From Gemmatimonadota bacterium (GTDB lineage: Bacteria > Gemmatimonadota > Gemmatimonadetes > Longimicrobiales > Gaopeijiaceae), in NCBI GenBank assembly GCA_022823365.1, contig JAJDXG010000034.1, positions 1 to 51,240 of the forward strand: 51,240 bases of DNA, read 5' to 3'. Shown here piece after piece: positions 17,604-26,503 of this stretch; within the stretch, counting starts at the first letter, position 1; every line of letters begins with the position of its first letter. The position numbers and the translations under genes are program-made. The notes beneath the pieces are model-generated. The model was not told where the DNA came from. It saw only the letters and a program-made list of their open reading frames with translations, and searched no databases.

Positions 17604-17924
17604 CTACCCGGCGAGGCGCGCGCTCACGAGCCGGTTCATGCTGACGCCCTGCTCGGCGGCCTGGATCGCGAGGGCACGGTGCGTTTCCGGGGGCACCCGA
17701 ACCAGGAACCTGCCGCTGTACGGTCGGGTCGCGATCGGGTCTGGAGGCGTTTCTCCGGCCTCGCGCATGTCGGCCACGGACTCACGAACGACGCGCCGGA
17801 TTCCGGCCAGCGCGTCTCCGGGTGTGCACGCCAGCCAACTGAGGGAGGGAAACTCGGCGCAGAGGCCCACATGCTCGTCATCCTCTGCGGACCAGGTGAT
17901 CCGGTACGTGTATAGGTCGGTCAC
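17604..17924 (-). CDS. hicB: HicB-family antitoxin
   Basis: A 106-residue antitoxin. The N-terminal half is the HicB fold (YRITWSAEDDEHVGLCAEFPSLSW, quoted here only as its motif region, residues 7-30). The C-terminal 35 residues (FLVRVPPETHRALAIQ, then GVSMNRLVSARL) form an Arc/HicB ribbon-helix-helix that would bind the operator. The GTG start overlaps the hicA stop (GTGA, 17921-17924), so the pair is coupled. The toxin-first order is usual for hicAB. The expected job is to neutralise HicA and repress the operon. Confidence 0.87.
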   Translation of the reverse strand: MTDLYTYRITWSAEDDEHVGLCAEFPSLSWLACTPGDALAGIRRVVRESVADMREAGETPPDPIATRPYSGRFLVRVPPETHRALAIQAAEQGVSMNRLVSARLAG

Positions 17925-18169
17925 TTCTCGCTCTCCAGTTTCTCGATCGCCTTCAATACCTGACGCACTTGATACGGTTTTGCCATGCCCTTGGCGTTCT
18001 GGATGTTTACGCGAGGATCTCCGGTCCAAGGGGTTCGGTAGACTCGGTGACTCGTTCTTTTCTGCCGGGGCACTCCGAAGTACTCCTCGCATACTCGTGC
18101 GAGATCCTTGAATCGGACGCCCTTGGGGTTGTCTCGGAACGTCTTGAGAAGAGCAGAGGTTTTCGTCAT
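17921..18169 (-). CDS. hicA: HicA-family mRNA interferase toxin
   Basis: An 82-residue toxin of the HicA double-stranded-RNA-binding-like fold. The conserved catalytic histidine is in TSHRVYR and the C-terminal signature is NAKGMAKPYQVRQVLKAIE. HicA proteins cleave mRNA when free of HicB. An ATG at 18184 would add five residues but lies inside the palindromic operator candidate, so the ATG at 18169 is preferred. The gene is less GC-rich than its neighbours, which fits acquisition by transfer. It is divergent from the TonB-dependent receptor gene. Confidence 0.85.
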   Translation of the reverse strand: MTKTSALLKTFRDNPKGVRFKDLARVCEEYFGVPRQKRTSHRVYRTPWTGDPRVNIQNAKGMAKPYQVRQVLKAIEKLESEK

Positions 18170-18175
18170 CGACGA

Positions 18176-18195
18176 TGATATCATTATTGATATCG
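18176..18195. promoter_or_regulatory. Probable HicB operator: paired GATATC palindromes
   Basis: TGATATCA at 18176 and TGATATCG at 18188 lie 12 bp apart, just upstream of hicA. Paired short palindromes at about one helical turn are what a dimeric ribbon-helix-helix repressor such as HicB would bind. Binding here would shut off hicAB and might also affect the divergent receptor gene starting at 18312. This is inferred from position and symmetry. Confidence 0.55.
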
Positions 18196-18311
18196 CATGT
18201 CAACCGAACCGACGGATCCCTGTGTCCTGGAACTTGTATCTCACGCCCTTCGCGCTCACAATCCTTCGCGCATCACGTGACAAGAGGATCCACGCGAGGC
18301 CCCCGGAGCCC

Positions 18312-21300
18312 ATGACCCACCGCCCGCCCGTCAGCGCCGCGCCTTCCGCAACCCCACTCCCGCCAGTCCCGCGCGCGCTTCTCGCTACGCTGACCCGGGT
18401 GGCCGTCATCCTCGCCCTCGCCGCGGCGCTCGTCCCTGCCGCCGCATCCGCGCAGGCCGAAGCCACCACCGGAGTCGTCCGCGGCACGGTGCGAGACCCT
18501 GCCGGCGCCCCCGTCGCGGGCGCCGTGGTCCTCATCGAGCACCGGGAGACCGGGTTCCGCACTACGGTGGAGACAACGGCCGAGGGAACGTTCGCGCGCA
18601 CGCTGCTTCCGCTCGGCACCTACGATGTGACCGCGACCGCGCCCGACGGGTTCGGGACCGACCGCAGGGAAGGGCTGGTGCTGCGGGTCGGCGAAACGCT
18701 CCTCCTCTCGCTGGGGCTCGCCCCGGTGGAACTCGAGGGCATCACCGTCACCCGCGAGCGCGACGTCCTCCTCGACACCGAGGACGTCACCAGCTCCCAG
18801 CGCTTCTCGGAGGAGGTCGTGGACGGCCTGCCCTCGAACGGCCGCAACTACCTCGACTTCACGCTCCTCACCCCCGGCGTGTCCATCTCGCAGGGGCCCG
18901 ACGGCGACGAGCTCAACGTCAGCGGGCAGCGCGGCATCTTCAACAACTTCATCGTCGACGGGGCCGACTTCAACAACGCCTTCTTCGGCGAGCAGAGGGG
19001 CGGCCAGCGGCCCGCCTTCACCTTCAACCAGGACGCCATCGAGGAGATGGTGGTGGTGAACCAGGGCGCCACCGCAGAGTTCGGGCGCTCGGCGGGTGGA
19101 TTTGTGAACGTCGTCACCCGCTCGGGTACCAACGACTTCACCGGGACGGCTCACTACTACGGCCAGTGGGACGCGATCTCGGCCGCGTATCCGGAAGCGC
19201 GGGGCGGTGGCAAGCCGGAGTTCGGCCGGGGGCAGTTCGGGTTCACCGTGGGCGGGCCGATCGTGCGCGACCGGGCCTTCTTCTTCCTCGCCTACGACCA
19301 GCAGAGCTCCAGCGAGACCAAGCAGCAGCAGCGGCTGGTGAACAGCGATGCCAATCTGCGCAAGCTGGACAGCTTCCTTCAGTCGCGCTGGCCCGGGCTC
19401 TTCGATGATGAATTCGGCCCCATCGAGCGCACCGACGACGCCCGCGCGCTCATCGCCAAGCTGGATGTCAGCGCCGGCGAGCGCCATCAGGCATCCTTCA
19501 AGTACAACTACACCTGGTCGGAACAGGTGAACGGCACCTTCGATGTTGATTCGTGGGGGCTCTCGTCCAACGGCATCGAGCGCGACTACTCGCACGCGGT
19601 CAACGCGAGCCTGCGTTCGCTGCTGGGCAACACCGTCTCCAACGAGTTCCGCTTCCAGTGGGCCGGCGAGGACCGGCCGCGCTGGTACGGGGGGCCGCTC
19701 ATCCCCGGGGCGCGGCTGCCCGGGCCACCCCAGTTCGCACGGCTAGGCGGGCGTCCGTTCCCCGATATCGGCATGGACTTCGCCGACGGCTTCCGCATCG
19801 GCCTCCCCTTCTTCCTGCCCATCGATCCGGGGTACGACACGCGGTTGCAATTGGTCGACAACGTCTCCTGGCTATCCGGCGCGCATCTCTTCAAGGCGGG
19901 CGTCGAATTCAACCGCACCACCGTGGAGCAGCAGTTCATCGGCTTCGCCAACAGCCGCTACATCTTCGATTCCGTCGATGGCTTCATCGGCTTCGCGACC
20001 CACGGCAGCAACTACGTGACCTGCTCCGACGGCTCGGCCAGCACCAGCGGCGCGTGTCCGGCGGGCAACTCGGTGGCAGGCCCGGTGCTGCTCTACCTGC
20101 AGTCGGCGACCGTTCCCGGCGTGCCCGCCGACCAGCTCGGCCTCCAGGCCATGACCACCCACGAACTGGCCTTCTTCCTCCAGGATACCTGGAAGCCGAC
20201 CGACCGTCTGACGGTGAATCTGGGCGTGCGCTGGGAGGGCGCCTGGCATCCCGACGTCTTCATCCGGCCCGGGGAGACCTTTTACGCGCCGTACCTGAGC
20301 GACCCGCGATTCCCTTCGGACGGAACCATCCCCGACGACCTCGACAACGTCCAGCCCCGCTTCGGCCTCGCGTGGGACGTGGACGGCGGGCGCACCGTGG
20401 TGCGGCTCAACGCCGGAGCGTACAACGCGCGCATCCCCGGCCTCGTCTTCGCCCAGTACCGCACCACCAACGGCGCCTTCCAGCAGATCCTCTTCCGGAG
20501 CAGCGCCGATGCGGCCGTGCTGGGGCCCGTGCCCGCCATCGACGAGCAGATCGACGGGTCCGCTGCCGCCCCCTTCCTGCCCGACATCCAGGTCGCCGAC
20601 CGGAGCCTGGAACTGCCGCGCACCTGGTCGTTCGGGGCGGAGGCGACCCGCGCGCTCAGCCCGGTCGTGACCGCGAGCGTCTCCTGGCAGCACGCGCGCA
20701 CCGATGGCCTCTTCCGCTTCGTGGACCGGAATGCCGCCGCGCTGGGGTCGCCGTTCGGGATCGGCACCCACCCTTCGGGCGGGGGCATCAACGCCCTGAC
20801 CGTGGGCGAATCGAGCGCGCGCTCGCGCTATCACGGCCTCACGCTGGGGCTGCGCGGCCAGGATGCCGCGAGCGGATTCGCCTACGATTTCAACTACACC
20901 CTGGGCTTCGACCGCTCCGACGACGACAACGAGCGCGACCCGTTCACCTACCGGTACGCGGATCCGCGCAACCTCGAGGCCGAGTACGGCTGGTCCGACC
21001 GTGACCGGCGCCACCAGTTCAACGGCTACTTCGTCTTCTCGTTGCCGGGCGGCGTCAACGCGTCCCACATGTTCCGGCTGCTGAGCGCGTCCCCGGTGTC
21101 GGCGAAGTGCGCCAGCCCCGGCGAGCGCGCCGCCGAGCCCGCCGACCGCATCTGCGCCGACGGCTCCGTGCTCCAGCGCAACACCCTGCGCCGCGACAAC
21201 GCCTTCTTCACTTGGGACTTCCGCGTCTCCCGCGAATTCGCGCTGAGCAACGGAATGGTGCTCGAGCCCGTGTTCGAGGTCTTCAACGCCACCAACCAGG

Positions 21301-21413
21301 ACAACTTCCTCGACACCGCCCACGGCTCCCTGCTCTTCAACTTCGACGGCACCATCAGGAGCGGCCTGGGGGATACCCGGCGGGCGCAGGTGGGGGTCAG
21401 GATGAGGTTCTAG
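18312..21413 (+). CDS. TonB-dependent receptor with N-terminal carboxypeptidase-regulatory-like domain (Oar-like)
   Basis: A 1033-residue outer-membrane receptor. The signal peptide (VAVILALAAALVPAAASAQA) is followed by a CarboxypepD_reg-like domain (GVVRGTVRDPAGAPVAGAVV). Next is a plug with LPSNGRNYLDFTLLTPGV and NVSGQRGIFNNFIVDGADFN, then a large beta-barrel ending in VGVRMRF, whose terminal Phe is typical of barrel proteins. The plug and barrel words (AEFGRSAGGFVNVVTRSGTN) match the Oar-like group. These often carry peptides or other large substrates in lineages rich in secreted proteases. The ATG has GGAG close upstream. The open frame extends 5' into the hicA region, but the signal peptide fixes the start here. 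Confidence 0.92.
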   Translation: MTHRPPVSAAPSATPLPPVPRALLATLTRVAVILALAAALVPAAASAQAEATTGVVRGTVRDPAGAPVAGAVVLIEHRETGFRTTVETTAEGTFARTLLPLGTYDVTATAPDGFGTDRREGLVLRVGETLLLSLGLAPVELEGITVTRERDVLLDTEDVTSSQRFSEEVVDGLPSNGRNYLDFTLLTPGVSISQGPDGDELNVSGQRGIFNNFIVDGADFNNAFFGEQRGGQRPAFTFNQDAIEEMVVVNQGATAEFGRSAGGFVNVVTRSGTNDFTGTAHYYGQWDAISAAYPEARGGGKPEFGRGQFGFTVGGPIVRDRAFFFLAYDQQSSSETKQQQRLVNSDANLRKLDSFLQSRWPGLFDDEFGPIERTDDARALIAKLDVSAGERHQASFKYNYTWSEQVNGTFDVDSWGLSSNGIERDYSHAVNASLRSLLGNTVSNEFRFQWAGEDRPRWYGGPLIPGARLPGPPQFARLGGRPFPDIGMDFADGFRIGLPFFLPIDPGYDTRLQLVDNVSWLSGAHLFKAGVEFNRTTVEQQFIGFANSRYIFDSVDGFIGFATHGSNYVTCSDGSASTSGACPAGNSVAGPVLLYLQSATVPGVPADQLGLQAMTTHELAFFLQDTWKPTDRLTVNLGVRWEGAWHPDVFIRPGETFYAPYLSDPRFPSDGTIPDDLDNVQPRFGLAWDVDGGRTVVRLNAGAYNARIPGLVFAQYRTTNGAFQQILFRSSADAAVLGPVPAIDEQIDGSAAAPFLPDIQVADRSLELPRTWSFGAEATRALSPVVTASVSWQHARTDGLFRFVDRNAAALGSPFGIGTHPSGGGINALTVGESSARSRYHGLTLGLRGQDAASGFAYDFNYTLGFDRSDDDNERDPFTYRYADPRNLEAEYGWSDRDRRHQFNGYFVFSLPGGVNASHMFRLLSASPVSAKCASPGERAAEPADRICADGSVLQRNTLRRDNAFFTWDFRVSREFALSNGMVLEPVFEVFNATNQDNFLDTAHGSLLFNFDGTIRSGLGDTRRAQVGVRMRF

Positions 21414-21481
21414 AGGGAGGATTCCTCCATGACGGGCGTTTCAGTATGTGCGGTCTCGGATTGTTGTGGATCAGTGCTCCA

Positions 21482-23104
21482 TCAGGACTCCTCCATGGCT
21501 TCCCGCGCCGCCGCCTCGATCTCCCACGGGATGGCTGAGTCGCGATAGAGGGCAGCCCCGTTCGACAGGATGGGACCCTTGCCCTTCGCCGGGACGCCCG
21601 GATGTACCGATGGGACCGGCGGCAAGCGGGGCAGGGACCGGGCCGACTCAGACTCCGGATGCCGCCGAGGACCCGCTGGCGCGTCAACCAGCATCCTTCC
21701 CCTGGGCGTGAAGAACAGGACCGTCCCGTCGCCGTTCACGGATACCTTCACCCGCCCTTCGTGAACCGCGCGGTGGTGCCGCCGGCAGAGGAGCAGCGTG
21801 TTCCCGAGACTCGTCTCGCCCCCGTCGGCCCAGTGCTTCACGTGATGCGCCTCTGTAAACCGGCAGCCACACCCCGGAAAGCGGCATCCGCGGTCGCGAT
21901 CCTCCAGCGCCCGCCGGATGTGCGGCGGAATGGTGCGCGTCCGGCGCCCCACGTTCAGCATCGAGCCGTCCTTCGCGTGGACCATCGCGACCACCGCCGC
22001 ATCGCACGCCATGCGCCGCGACGTCTCCGCGGAAACGCGAATCCCGTCCAGATCCGAGCGGCCTGGCTCGCCCTCGGCCGCCAACGTCGCGGCGTCGCAG
22101 TGGACCATGACCTGGTAGCGCTCGGCGCGGGTTCCGGATTCGACGCGGGGTGCAGTCAACGGCTCGCCGTGGGATGAAGTCGGTCCTTCGCCGTTGGGTG
22201 ACGCCCGTCCTTCGTCAACGGATGGCGTCTCCGGTGCGACGGCATTCTCGATCGGCCGGCCTGCGTCGCGGTCCGGGGCGGCACCGAAACCCGCAGCCAG
22301 AGCCCGCTCGGCCAAGAGCCCCACCGCATCCGCCCGGCGCTGCTTCGGCTCGGGGCGCGGACCGCCGTCCTCGCGCTCGACCCCCTTTCCACTTCCCGCT
22401 GCGTCTCGGGCATCGCCCTCGCGCCGGAACAGCGCATCCGACGCCGCCTCCACCGCGCGCATCAGCACGGCCCCGGCCTCCGGCTCGAGCCGGCCCTTCA
22501 CCACGTACATCCCGTCGCCGTCCACGAAGACCGAGAAGGTGCGGCTGCGGTGCCGGGCCTGCTCGGCGGTCAGCTCTGCGTCGCGCGACAGCTTCTTCCA
22601 CATGCGCACCGTCCGCTCCAGCTTCGCCGCCGACCCGGCGCGCGCGAACTCGAGCAGCTCGGCCTCGCGCTCGGGGGTCGCAACCCGGGTGAGCGCCCGC
22701 ACCTTGGCGTACGAGATGCTCCCCTCCTTCAGAGCATCGGCGGTCTGGGGCAGGCGCTCCAGTGCCCGGGCGGTCCGCACCCGTTCGCGGGCCGTCCCGA
22801 TCCTGGTGCCGGTCCTCCAGGCCAGCCATTCGGCGCAGGAGGAGAAGCCGCCGTCCTTCCATCCGCCCCGCCGGTCGAAGTCGGCGATCAGGGTCATCAT
22901 CCGCGCCTCGGCGGAGTTGATGCAGGCCGCCAATTCGGCGATGCGCTCGCCCAGCTTGTGGAGTTCGTCGTCGTCTCCCGAGGGCTCGCGACCGGACGGC
23001 GCGGGATCGGCGCCGAGTGGAACCCCCATCGGTTCCCGTACCATCGCAGGCCACGGGAAGGGCTTCCGGCGAGTGCCGTAGAGAACGTCTGCAGGCGCGA
23101 TCAT
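21482..23104 (-). CDS. DUF222 domain HNH endonuclease (13E12-like)
   Basis: A protein of about 540 residues with an N-terminal DUF222 helical domain (ELHKLGERIAELAAC through the region KVRALTRVATPE). A variable, low-complexity middle follows. The C-terminal HNH nuclease shows CRFPGCGCRFTEAHHVKHW and GNTLLLCRRHHRAVHEG, so the zinc cysteines and catalytic histidines are present. These proteins are often multicopy and may be mobile, and their biological role is poorly known. Start choice is uncertain. GGGAGGA abuts a doublet of ATGs at 23107 and 23104, and the 23104 ATG has the better spacing. TTG 23131 and ATG 23119 are also in frame. Confidence 0.85.
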   Translation of the reverse strand: MIAPADVLYGTRRKPFPWPAMVREPMGVPLGADPAPSGREPSGDDDELHKLGERIAELAACINSAEARMMTLIADFDRRGGWKDGGFSSCAEWLAWRTGTRIGTARERVRTARALERLPQTADALKEGSISYAKVRALTRVATPEREAELLEFARAGSAAKLERTVRMWKKLSRDAELTAEQARHRSRTFSVFVDGDGMYVVKGRLEPEAGAVLMRAVEAASDALFRREGDARDAAGSGKGVEREDGGPRPEPKQRRADAVGLLAERALAAGFGAAPDRDAGRPIENAVAPETPSVDEGRASPNGEGPTSSHGEPLTAPRVESGTRAERYQVMVHCDAATLAAEGEPGRSDLDGIRVSAETSRRMACDAAVVAMVHAKDGSMLNVGRRTRTIPPHIRRALEDRDRGCRFPGCGCRFTEAHHVKHWADGGETSLGNTLLLCRRHHRAVHEGRVKVSVNGDGTVLFFTPRGRMLVDAPAGPRRHPESESARSLPRLPPVPSVHPGVPAKGKGPILSNGAALYRDSAIPWEIEAAAREAMEES

Positions 23105-23317
23105 CATTCCTCCCAACATTTGATTGCACAATGACTTACGTACAAATATAACGGTGCCGGAATCGGCCTCTCAGGATGCCCCGTAATGGCCGAAGTGAAG
23201 TCGGGAGACCTTCGGAAGAGGAAGCCGCCCGCGAATGCCGTCAGTGAGTCCGTCAGCGCCTCTGGCGGGCCAGCGAAGATGGGGTCTCGGACTCCGCCGA
23301 ATCGCGGCCTCCCAATT

Positions 23318-23458
23318 CGTCAATGGCAGAATGGGACACGCGAATGTGAATTCGGGACGCGGCGCGGGCGTGCGGCCGCCCTTGGCGAACAACCCGCGAA
23401 TGGCACAAGCGACCGCCCGTCAATGGCAGAATGGGACACGCGGATGTGGATTCGGGGG
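23318..23458. repeat. Two about 41-bp direct repeats exactly 100 bp apart
   Basis: In the gene-free stretch 23132-23715, the block beginning CGTCAATGGCAGAATGGGAC occurs at 23318 and again at 23418. Similarity extends about 41 bp, through GTGRATTCGGG, with only a few differences. A weaker relative (AATGGC then AAGTCGGG) is near 23185. The spacer between the copies differs. No coding frame here looks real. Intergenic repeats of this kind may be members of a dispersed genomic repeat family. Nothing else was recognised between the endonuclease and the oxidase operon. Confidence 0.65.
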
Positions 23459-23715
23459 TCGAAGTCGGGCAACGTCCTTTCGGGGCCAGAGAATCAGGCT
23501 GGCCTCGGGGCGCCGAGCGCCGCGCCGATCGATGCAGGGTGCGGGTCGGCGAGCGTCGGGGCTTCCGGGCCGGCTTCAGGTCGATAGCCTCACGTATGTC
23601 CTTGCGCCGCCCTGACTGGCGTCGCGCACCCCGTTGACGAGTCGCCACCAATCAGTACCGTATGGAAGCGGGCCACGTCACCCTTCCCGAACCGTCCGCG
23701 GGACCCGGAGGATCC

Positions 23716-23901
23716 ATGAGCGACGATCAACTCAATCATCCGGACGACCGACCCGATCCCTCGCCCGAGGAGTCCGTCGATGTCGGGGGTCACCCGAAAG
23801 GCACGCTCGCCATCGTCGGCATCTACGGGCTGCTGTTCGTCATCGGCTGGCTGATCATGTATTTCGGCGTGTTCGTGCCCCGCGGGCCCCTGACCGAGTG
23901 A
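23716..23901 (+). CDS. cbaD: Cytochrome c oxidase subunit IIa-like small membrane protein
   Basis: A 61-residue protein with a polar, acidic N-terminus and one membrane helix (TLAIVGIYGLLFVIGWLIMYFG, residues about 32-53) ending VPRGPLTE. Size, topology and position just before subunits II and I match subunit IIa of ba3-type oxidases, a single helix that supplies what is a subunit II helix in other oxidases. GGAGG lies upstream of the ATG. It is 7 bp from the subunit II gene, so the three genes form an operon. Confidence 0.75.
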   Translation: MSDDQLNHPDDRPDPSPEESVDVGGHPKGTLAIVGIYGLLFVIGWLIMYFGVFVPRGPLTE

Positions 23902-23908
23902 GGCGGCC

Positions 23909-24484
23909 ATGCACGTAGACCTGTACGAGAAGATCTGGATGTACGCCGCCGGGGCGATCATCGTCGTCTTCCTGGCGTCCATGGGCTACACGACGCTTGG
24001 ACGCGCCATGCAGCCGCCCAGCCACGTCGAGACCATCGATCCGGCCTCGGTGCGCACCGACGAGGAGTTCGGCAGCCCGGGCGTGACGATCCATGAGGAC
24101 GGCAGCGCGACGGTCGTGATCCAGGCGTTCATGTTCGCCTTCCTGCCCTTCGAGATCCGGGTGCCGCGGGGACGCGACGTCACCTTCCGCATGACGAGCC
24201 CCGACGTCATCCACGGGTTCCAGATCGTGCAGACCAACGGCAACACGATGGTCGTGCCCGGCTACGTCAGCCAGTTCACCACCCGGTTCGACACGCCGGG
24301 CGAGTACCTCATCGTGTGCAATGAGTACTGCGGAGTGGGTCATCACGTGATGTCTGCGACGCTGATCGTCGAGGACGCGCCCGGGACGGAGGGGGCGTCG
24401 GCAGGGGAGGAGTCGTCGGCCGCAGCCGCGGAATCGTCCGACGGCGCGGACGGATCAACGGTCGCAACGGAAGGTGACCGATGA
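23909..24484 (+). CDS. cbaB: ba3-type cytochrome c oxidase subunit II (CuA)
   Basis: A 191-residue protein with a single N-terminal membrane helix (AAGAIIVVFLASMGY) and a periplasmic cupredoxin domain. The CuA ligands are complete: H102 in VIHGFQ, then C137, E139, C141, H145 and M148 in CNEYCGVGHHVM. One helix instead of two is the ba3 arrangement. A Ser/Glu/Ala-rich tail of about 35 residues follows the domain. It accepts electrons from cytochrome c and passes them to heme b of subunit I. The stop overlaps the subunit I start (ATGA). Confidence 0.92.
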   Translation: MHVDLYEKIWMYAAGAIIVVFLASMGYTTLGRAMQPPSHVETIDPASVRTDEEFGSPGVTIHEDGSATVVIQAFMFAFLPFEIRVPRGRDVTFRMTSPDVIHGFQIVQTNGNTMVVPGYVSQFTTRFDTPGEYLIVCNEYCGVGHHVMSATLIVEDAPGTEGASAGEESSAAAAESSDGADGSTVATEGDR

Positions 24485-26103
24485 TCCACAGCAGAAAGCT
24501 CACGCTCGCCAACTTCTGGGTCGCCATCGGCGCCTTCGCGGTGGCGTCCGGGATGGCGTTCATGCAGTCGCTCTCACGGGCCAACCTCGACCTGCCGTTC
24601 CGCACCGCGAGCGTCTACTACATGTCGGTGACGGCGCACGGCGTGCTGATGGCGCTCGTGTTCACCACCTTCTTCATCATGGGCTTCGGCTACGTGGTGG
24701 CCGAGCGCGCGCTGGACCGGCCCATCGTGTCGAGACGGATCGCCTGGGGTTCGTGGTGGGTGGCGCTGATCGGCACCGGGATGGCCGCCGCGGTGATCCT
24801 GTGGGGCAGGGCGACGGTGCTCTACACTTTCTATCCTCCGCTCCAGGCGCATCCGCTGTTCTACATCGGCGCCGCGCTGCTGGTCGTCGGGTCATGGGGA
24901 TGGTGCTGGGTGATGGCGCGCACCTGGATGGCCTGGAGAAGGGAGAATGCGGGGGCGCGCACGCCGCTTCCCGTGCACGGCATGCTCGCGACCATCATCG
25001 TCTGGGTGCTGGCCACCATCGGCGTGGCGGCCGAGGTGCTGATCCTGCTGATTCCGTGGTCGCTGGGCATCGTCGACACGGTCGATCCCCTGCTGGCGCG
25101 CACCCTCTTCTGGTGGTTCGGCCACCCGCTGGTCTACTTCTGGGTGCTGCCGGCGTACGTCATCTGGTACACCATCACGCCGAGGATCGCGGGCGGGAAG
25201 CTGTTCAGCGATCCGCTGGCGCGGCTGGCGTTCGTGATGCTGCTCCTGCTCTCCACACCCGTGGGTTTCCACCATCAGCTCGTGGACCCCGGGGTGCAGG
25301 CCGGGTGGAAGCTGTTCCACACATTCAACACGCAGTTGATCCTGTTCCCGAGCTTCGTCACCGCCTTCACCGTCATCGCCTCGTTCGAGATCGCCGGCCG
25401 CATGAAGGGCGCCAGGGGCCTCCTCAACTGGCTCGAGGAGCTGCCCTGGGGCGACCCCGCGTTCTCGAGCGTCGCGCTGGCCATGCTCATGTTCGCCGTG
25501 GGCGGCTTCGGCGGCGCCATCAACGCGGCCTACGGCATGAACGCCATGGTGCACAACACCGCGTGGATCCAGGGACACTTCCACCTGACGGTGGGGACCG
25601 CGGTCGCGCTCACGTTCATGGGCACGTCGTACTATCTCATGCCCCGGCTGACCGGCCGCGAGCTCGAGCTCTCGCTACTGGCGCGCATACAGCCCTACCT
25701 GTGGTTCGGCGGGATGCTGCTCTTCTCCATCGCCAATCATCTGACGGGGCTGGCCGGCATGCCGCGGCGCGTCTACGACGCCAGCTACGGAGGCAGCGAG
25801 ATCGCGCAGCAGTGGGTTGCCGGGACGGGCATCTCCGCGGTCGGCGGCATCCTTCTGTTCATCAGCGCCGCGTGCTACGTGGCGGTGATGCTCGGGACCG
25901 GTCTGGCTGGCAGGAGAATCGACCCCGAGCCCATCGAGTTCGCCGAACCGCTCCAGGGCGAAAACGGCAAGGCGGCCATACTCGACCGCTTCGGGCTGTG
26001 GTTCGTCGTGGCCGCCATCCTCGTCATCGCGGCCTACGCATGGCCGATCGCCGAGCACCTGCGAATGGAGCGCTTCGGGTCACCGGGGTTCGCGCCGTTC
26101 TAG
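24481..26103 (+). CDS. cbaA: ba3-type cytochrome c oxidase subunit I
   Basis: A 540-residue polytopic heme-copper oxidase of the B family. Ligands visible are H53 (TAHGVLM) and H368 for low-spin heme, and H215 with Y219 (GHPLVYFW, the crosslinked His-Tyr pair). CuB is held by H264 and H265 (GFHHQLVDP), and the high-spin heme by H366 (GHFHLTVG). It reduces O2 at the inner membrane and pumps protons with the reduced stoichiometry of this family. The ATG overlaps the subunit II stop by 4 nt. No heme-synthesis or assembly genes are adjacent. Such oxidases suit low-oxygen respiration. Confidence 0.95.
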   Translation: MIHSRKLTLANFWVAIGAFAVASGMAFMQSLSRANLDLPFRTASVYYMSVTAHGVLMALVFTTFFIMGFGYVVAERALDRPIVSRRIAWGSWWVALIGTGMAAAVILWGRATVLYTFYPPLQAHPLFYIGAALLVVGSWGWCWVMARTWMAWRRENAGARTPLPVHGMLATIIVWVLATIGVAAEVLILLIPWSLGIVDTVDPLLARTLFWWFGHPLVYFWVLPAYVIWYTITPRIAGGKLFSDPLARLAFVMLLLLSTPVGFHHQLVDPGVQAGWKLFHTFNTQLILFPSFVTAFTVIASFEIAGRMKGARGLLNWLEELPWGDPAFSSVALAMLMFAVGGFGGAINAAYGMNAMVHNTAWIQGHFHLTVGTAVALTFMGTSYYLMPRLTGRELELSLLARIQPYLWFGGMLLFSIANHLTGLAGMPRRVYDASYGGSEIAQQWVAGTGISAVGGILLFISAACYVAVMLGTGLAGRRIDPEPIEFAEPLQGENGKAAILDRFGLWFVVAAILVIAAYAWPIAEHLRMERFGSPGFAPF

Positions 26104-26126
26104 TCAGCGTGCGGAGCCGGAGCCGC

Positions 26127-26342
26127 CTAGACGTCCGCTTCCCGTTTCCCCTGCAGGAATCCCCCGAACCAGCCTTCGAGCCTCGCCATTCGCTCTTCCA
26201 GGCGACTCATGCGGTCACCGAGCTTGCCTATTTCCTGCCGCATCGCGCGCAGACCCGGTACGAGAGTGGCAGCCAGTGCGACAGCGGCCGTGATGATGGC
26301 AAGGAGAATCGTGGCAACCCCGAGAACGGAATCAAGACTCAT
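26127..26342 (-). CDS. Small membrane-anchored coiled-coil protein
   Basis: A 71-residue protein. The N-terminal membrane segment (VATILLAIITAAVALAATLV) is followed by a charged coil with repeated M-x-x-LEE patterning (GDRMSRLEERMARLEGW) and a basic tail. AGGAG is about 9 nt before the ATG. The layout is the same as in the tandem family at 8458-9604, without clear sequence identity. It sits downstream of the addA/hydrolase block on the same strand, 161 bp from the hydrolase gene, and converges with the oxidase operon. Function is unknown. The 161-bp gap upstream shows no gene. Confidence 0.68.
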   Translation of the reverse strand: MSLDSVLGVATILLAIITAAVALAATLVPGLRAMRQEIGKLGDRMSRLEERMARLEGWFGGFLQGKREADV

Positions 26343-26503
26343 CGTCGGTGCGCTCCTGATCGGGATGGGCACTCGAGCCCCGGTTGTGGCGTGGCGAGGC
26401 GCTTCAACATCAAACATAGAGGGCTCGCGAGGGCATTCAAATGGTGATTTGCGCCGATCCCGTAGTGAAATGGCACCGATCCGGCTTGAGGTCGCCGCCC
26501 CCC

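Noticed and set aside
18108-18311. N-terminal extension of the TonB-dependent receptor
   Set aside because: It covers hicA and its operator, and the signal peptide begins after the ATG at 18312.
23132-23715. Open frames in the repeat-containing gap before the oxidase operon
   Set aside because: They have no ribosome site or domain, and their apparent peptide repeats come from the DNA repeats.
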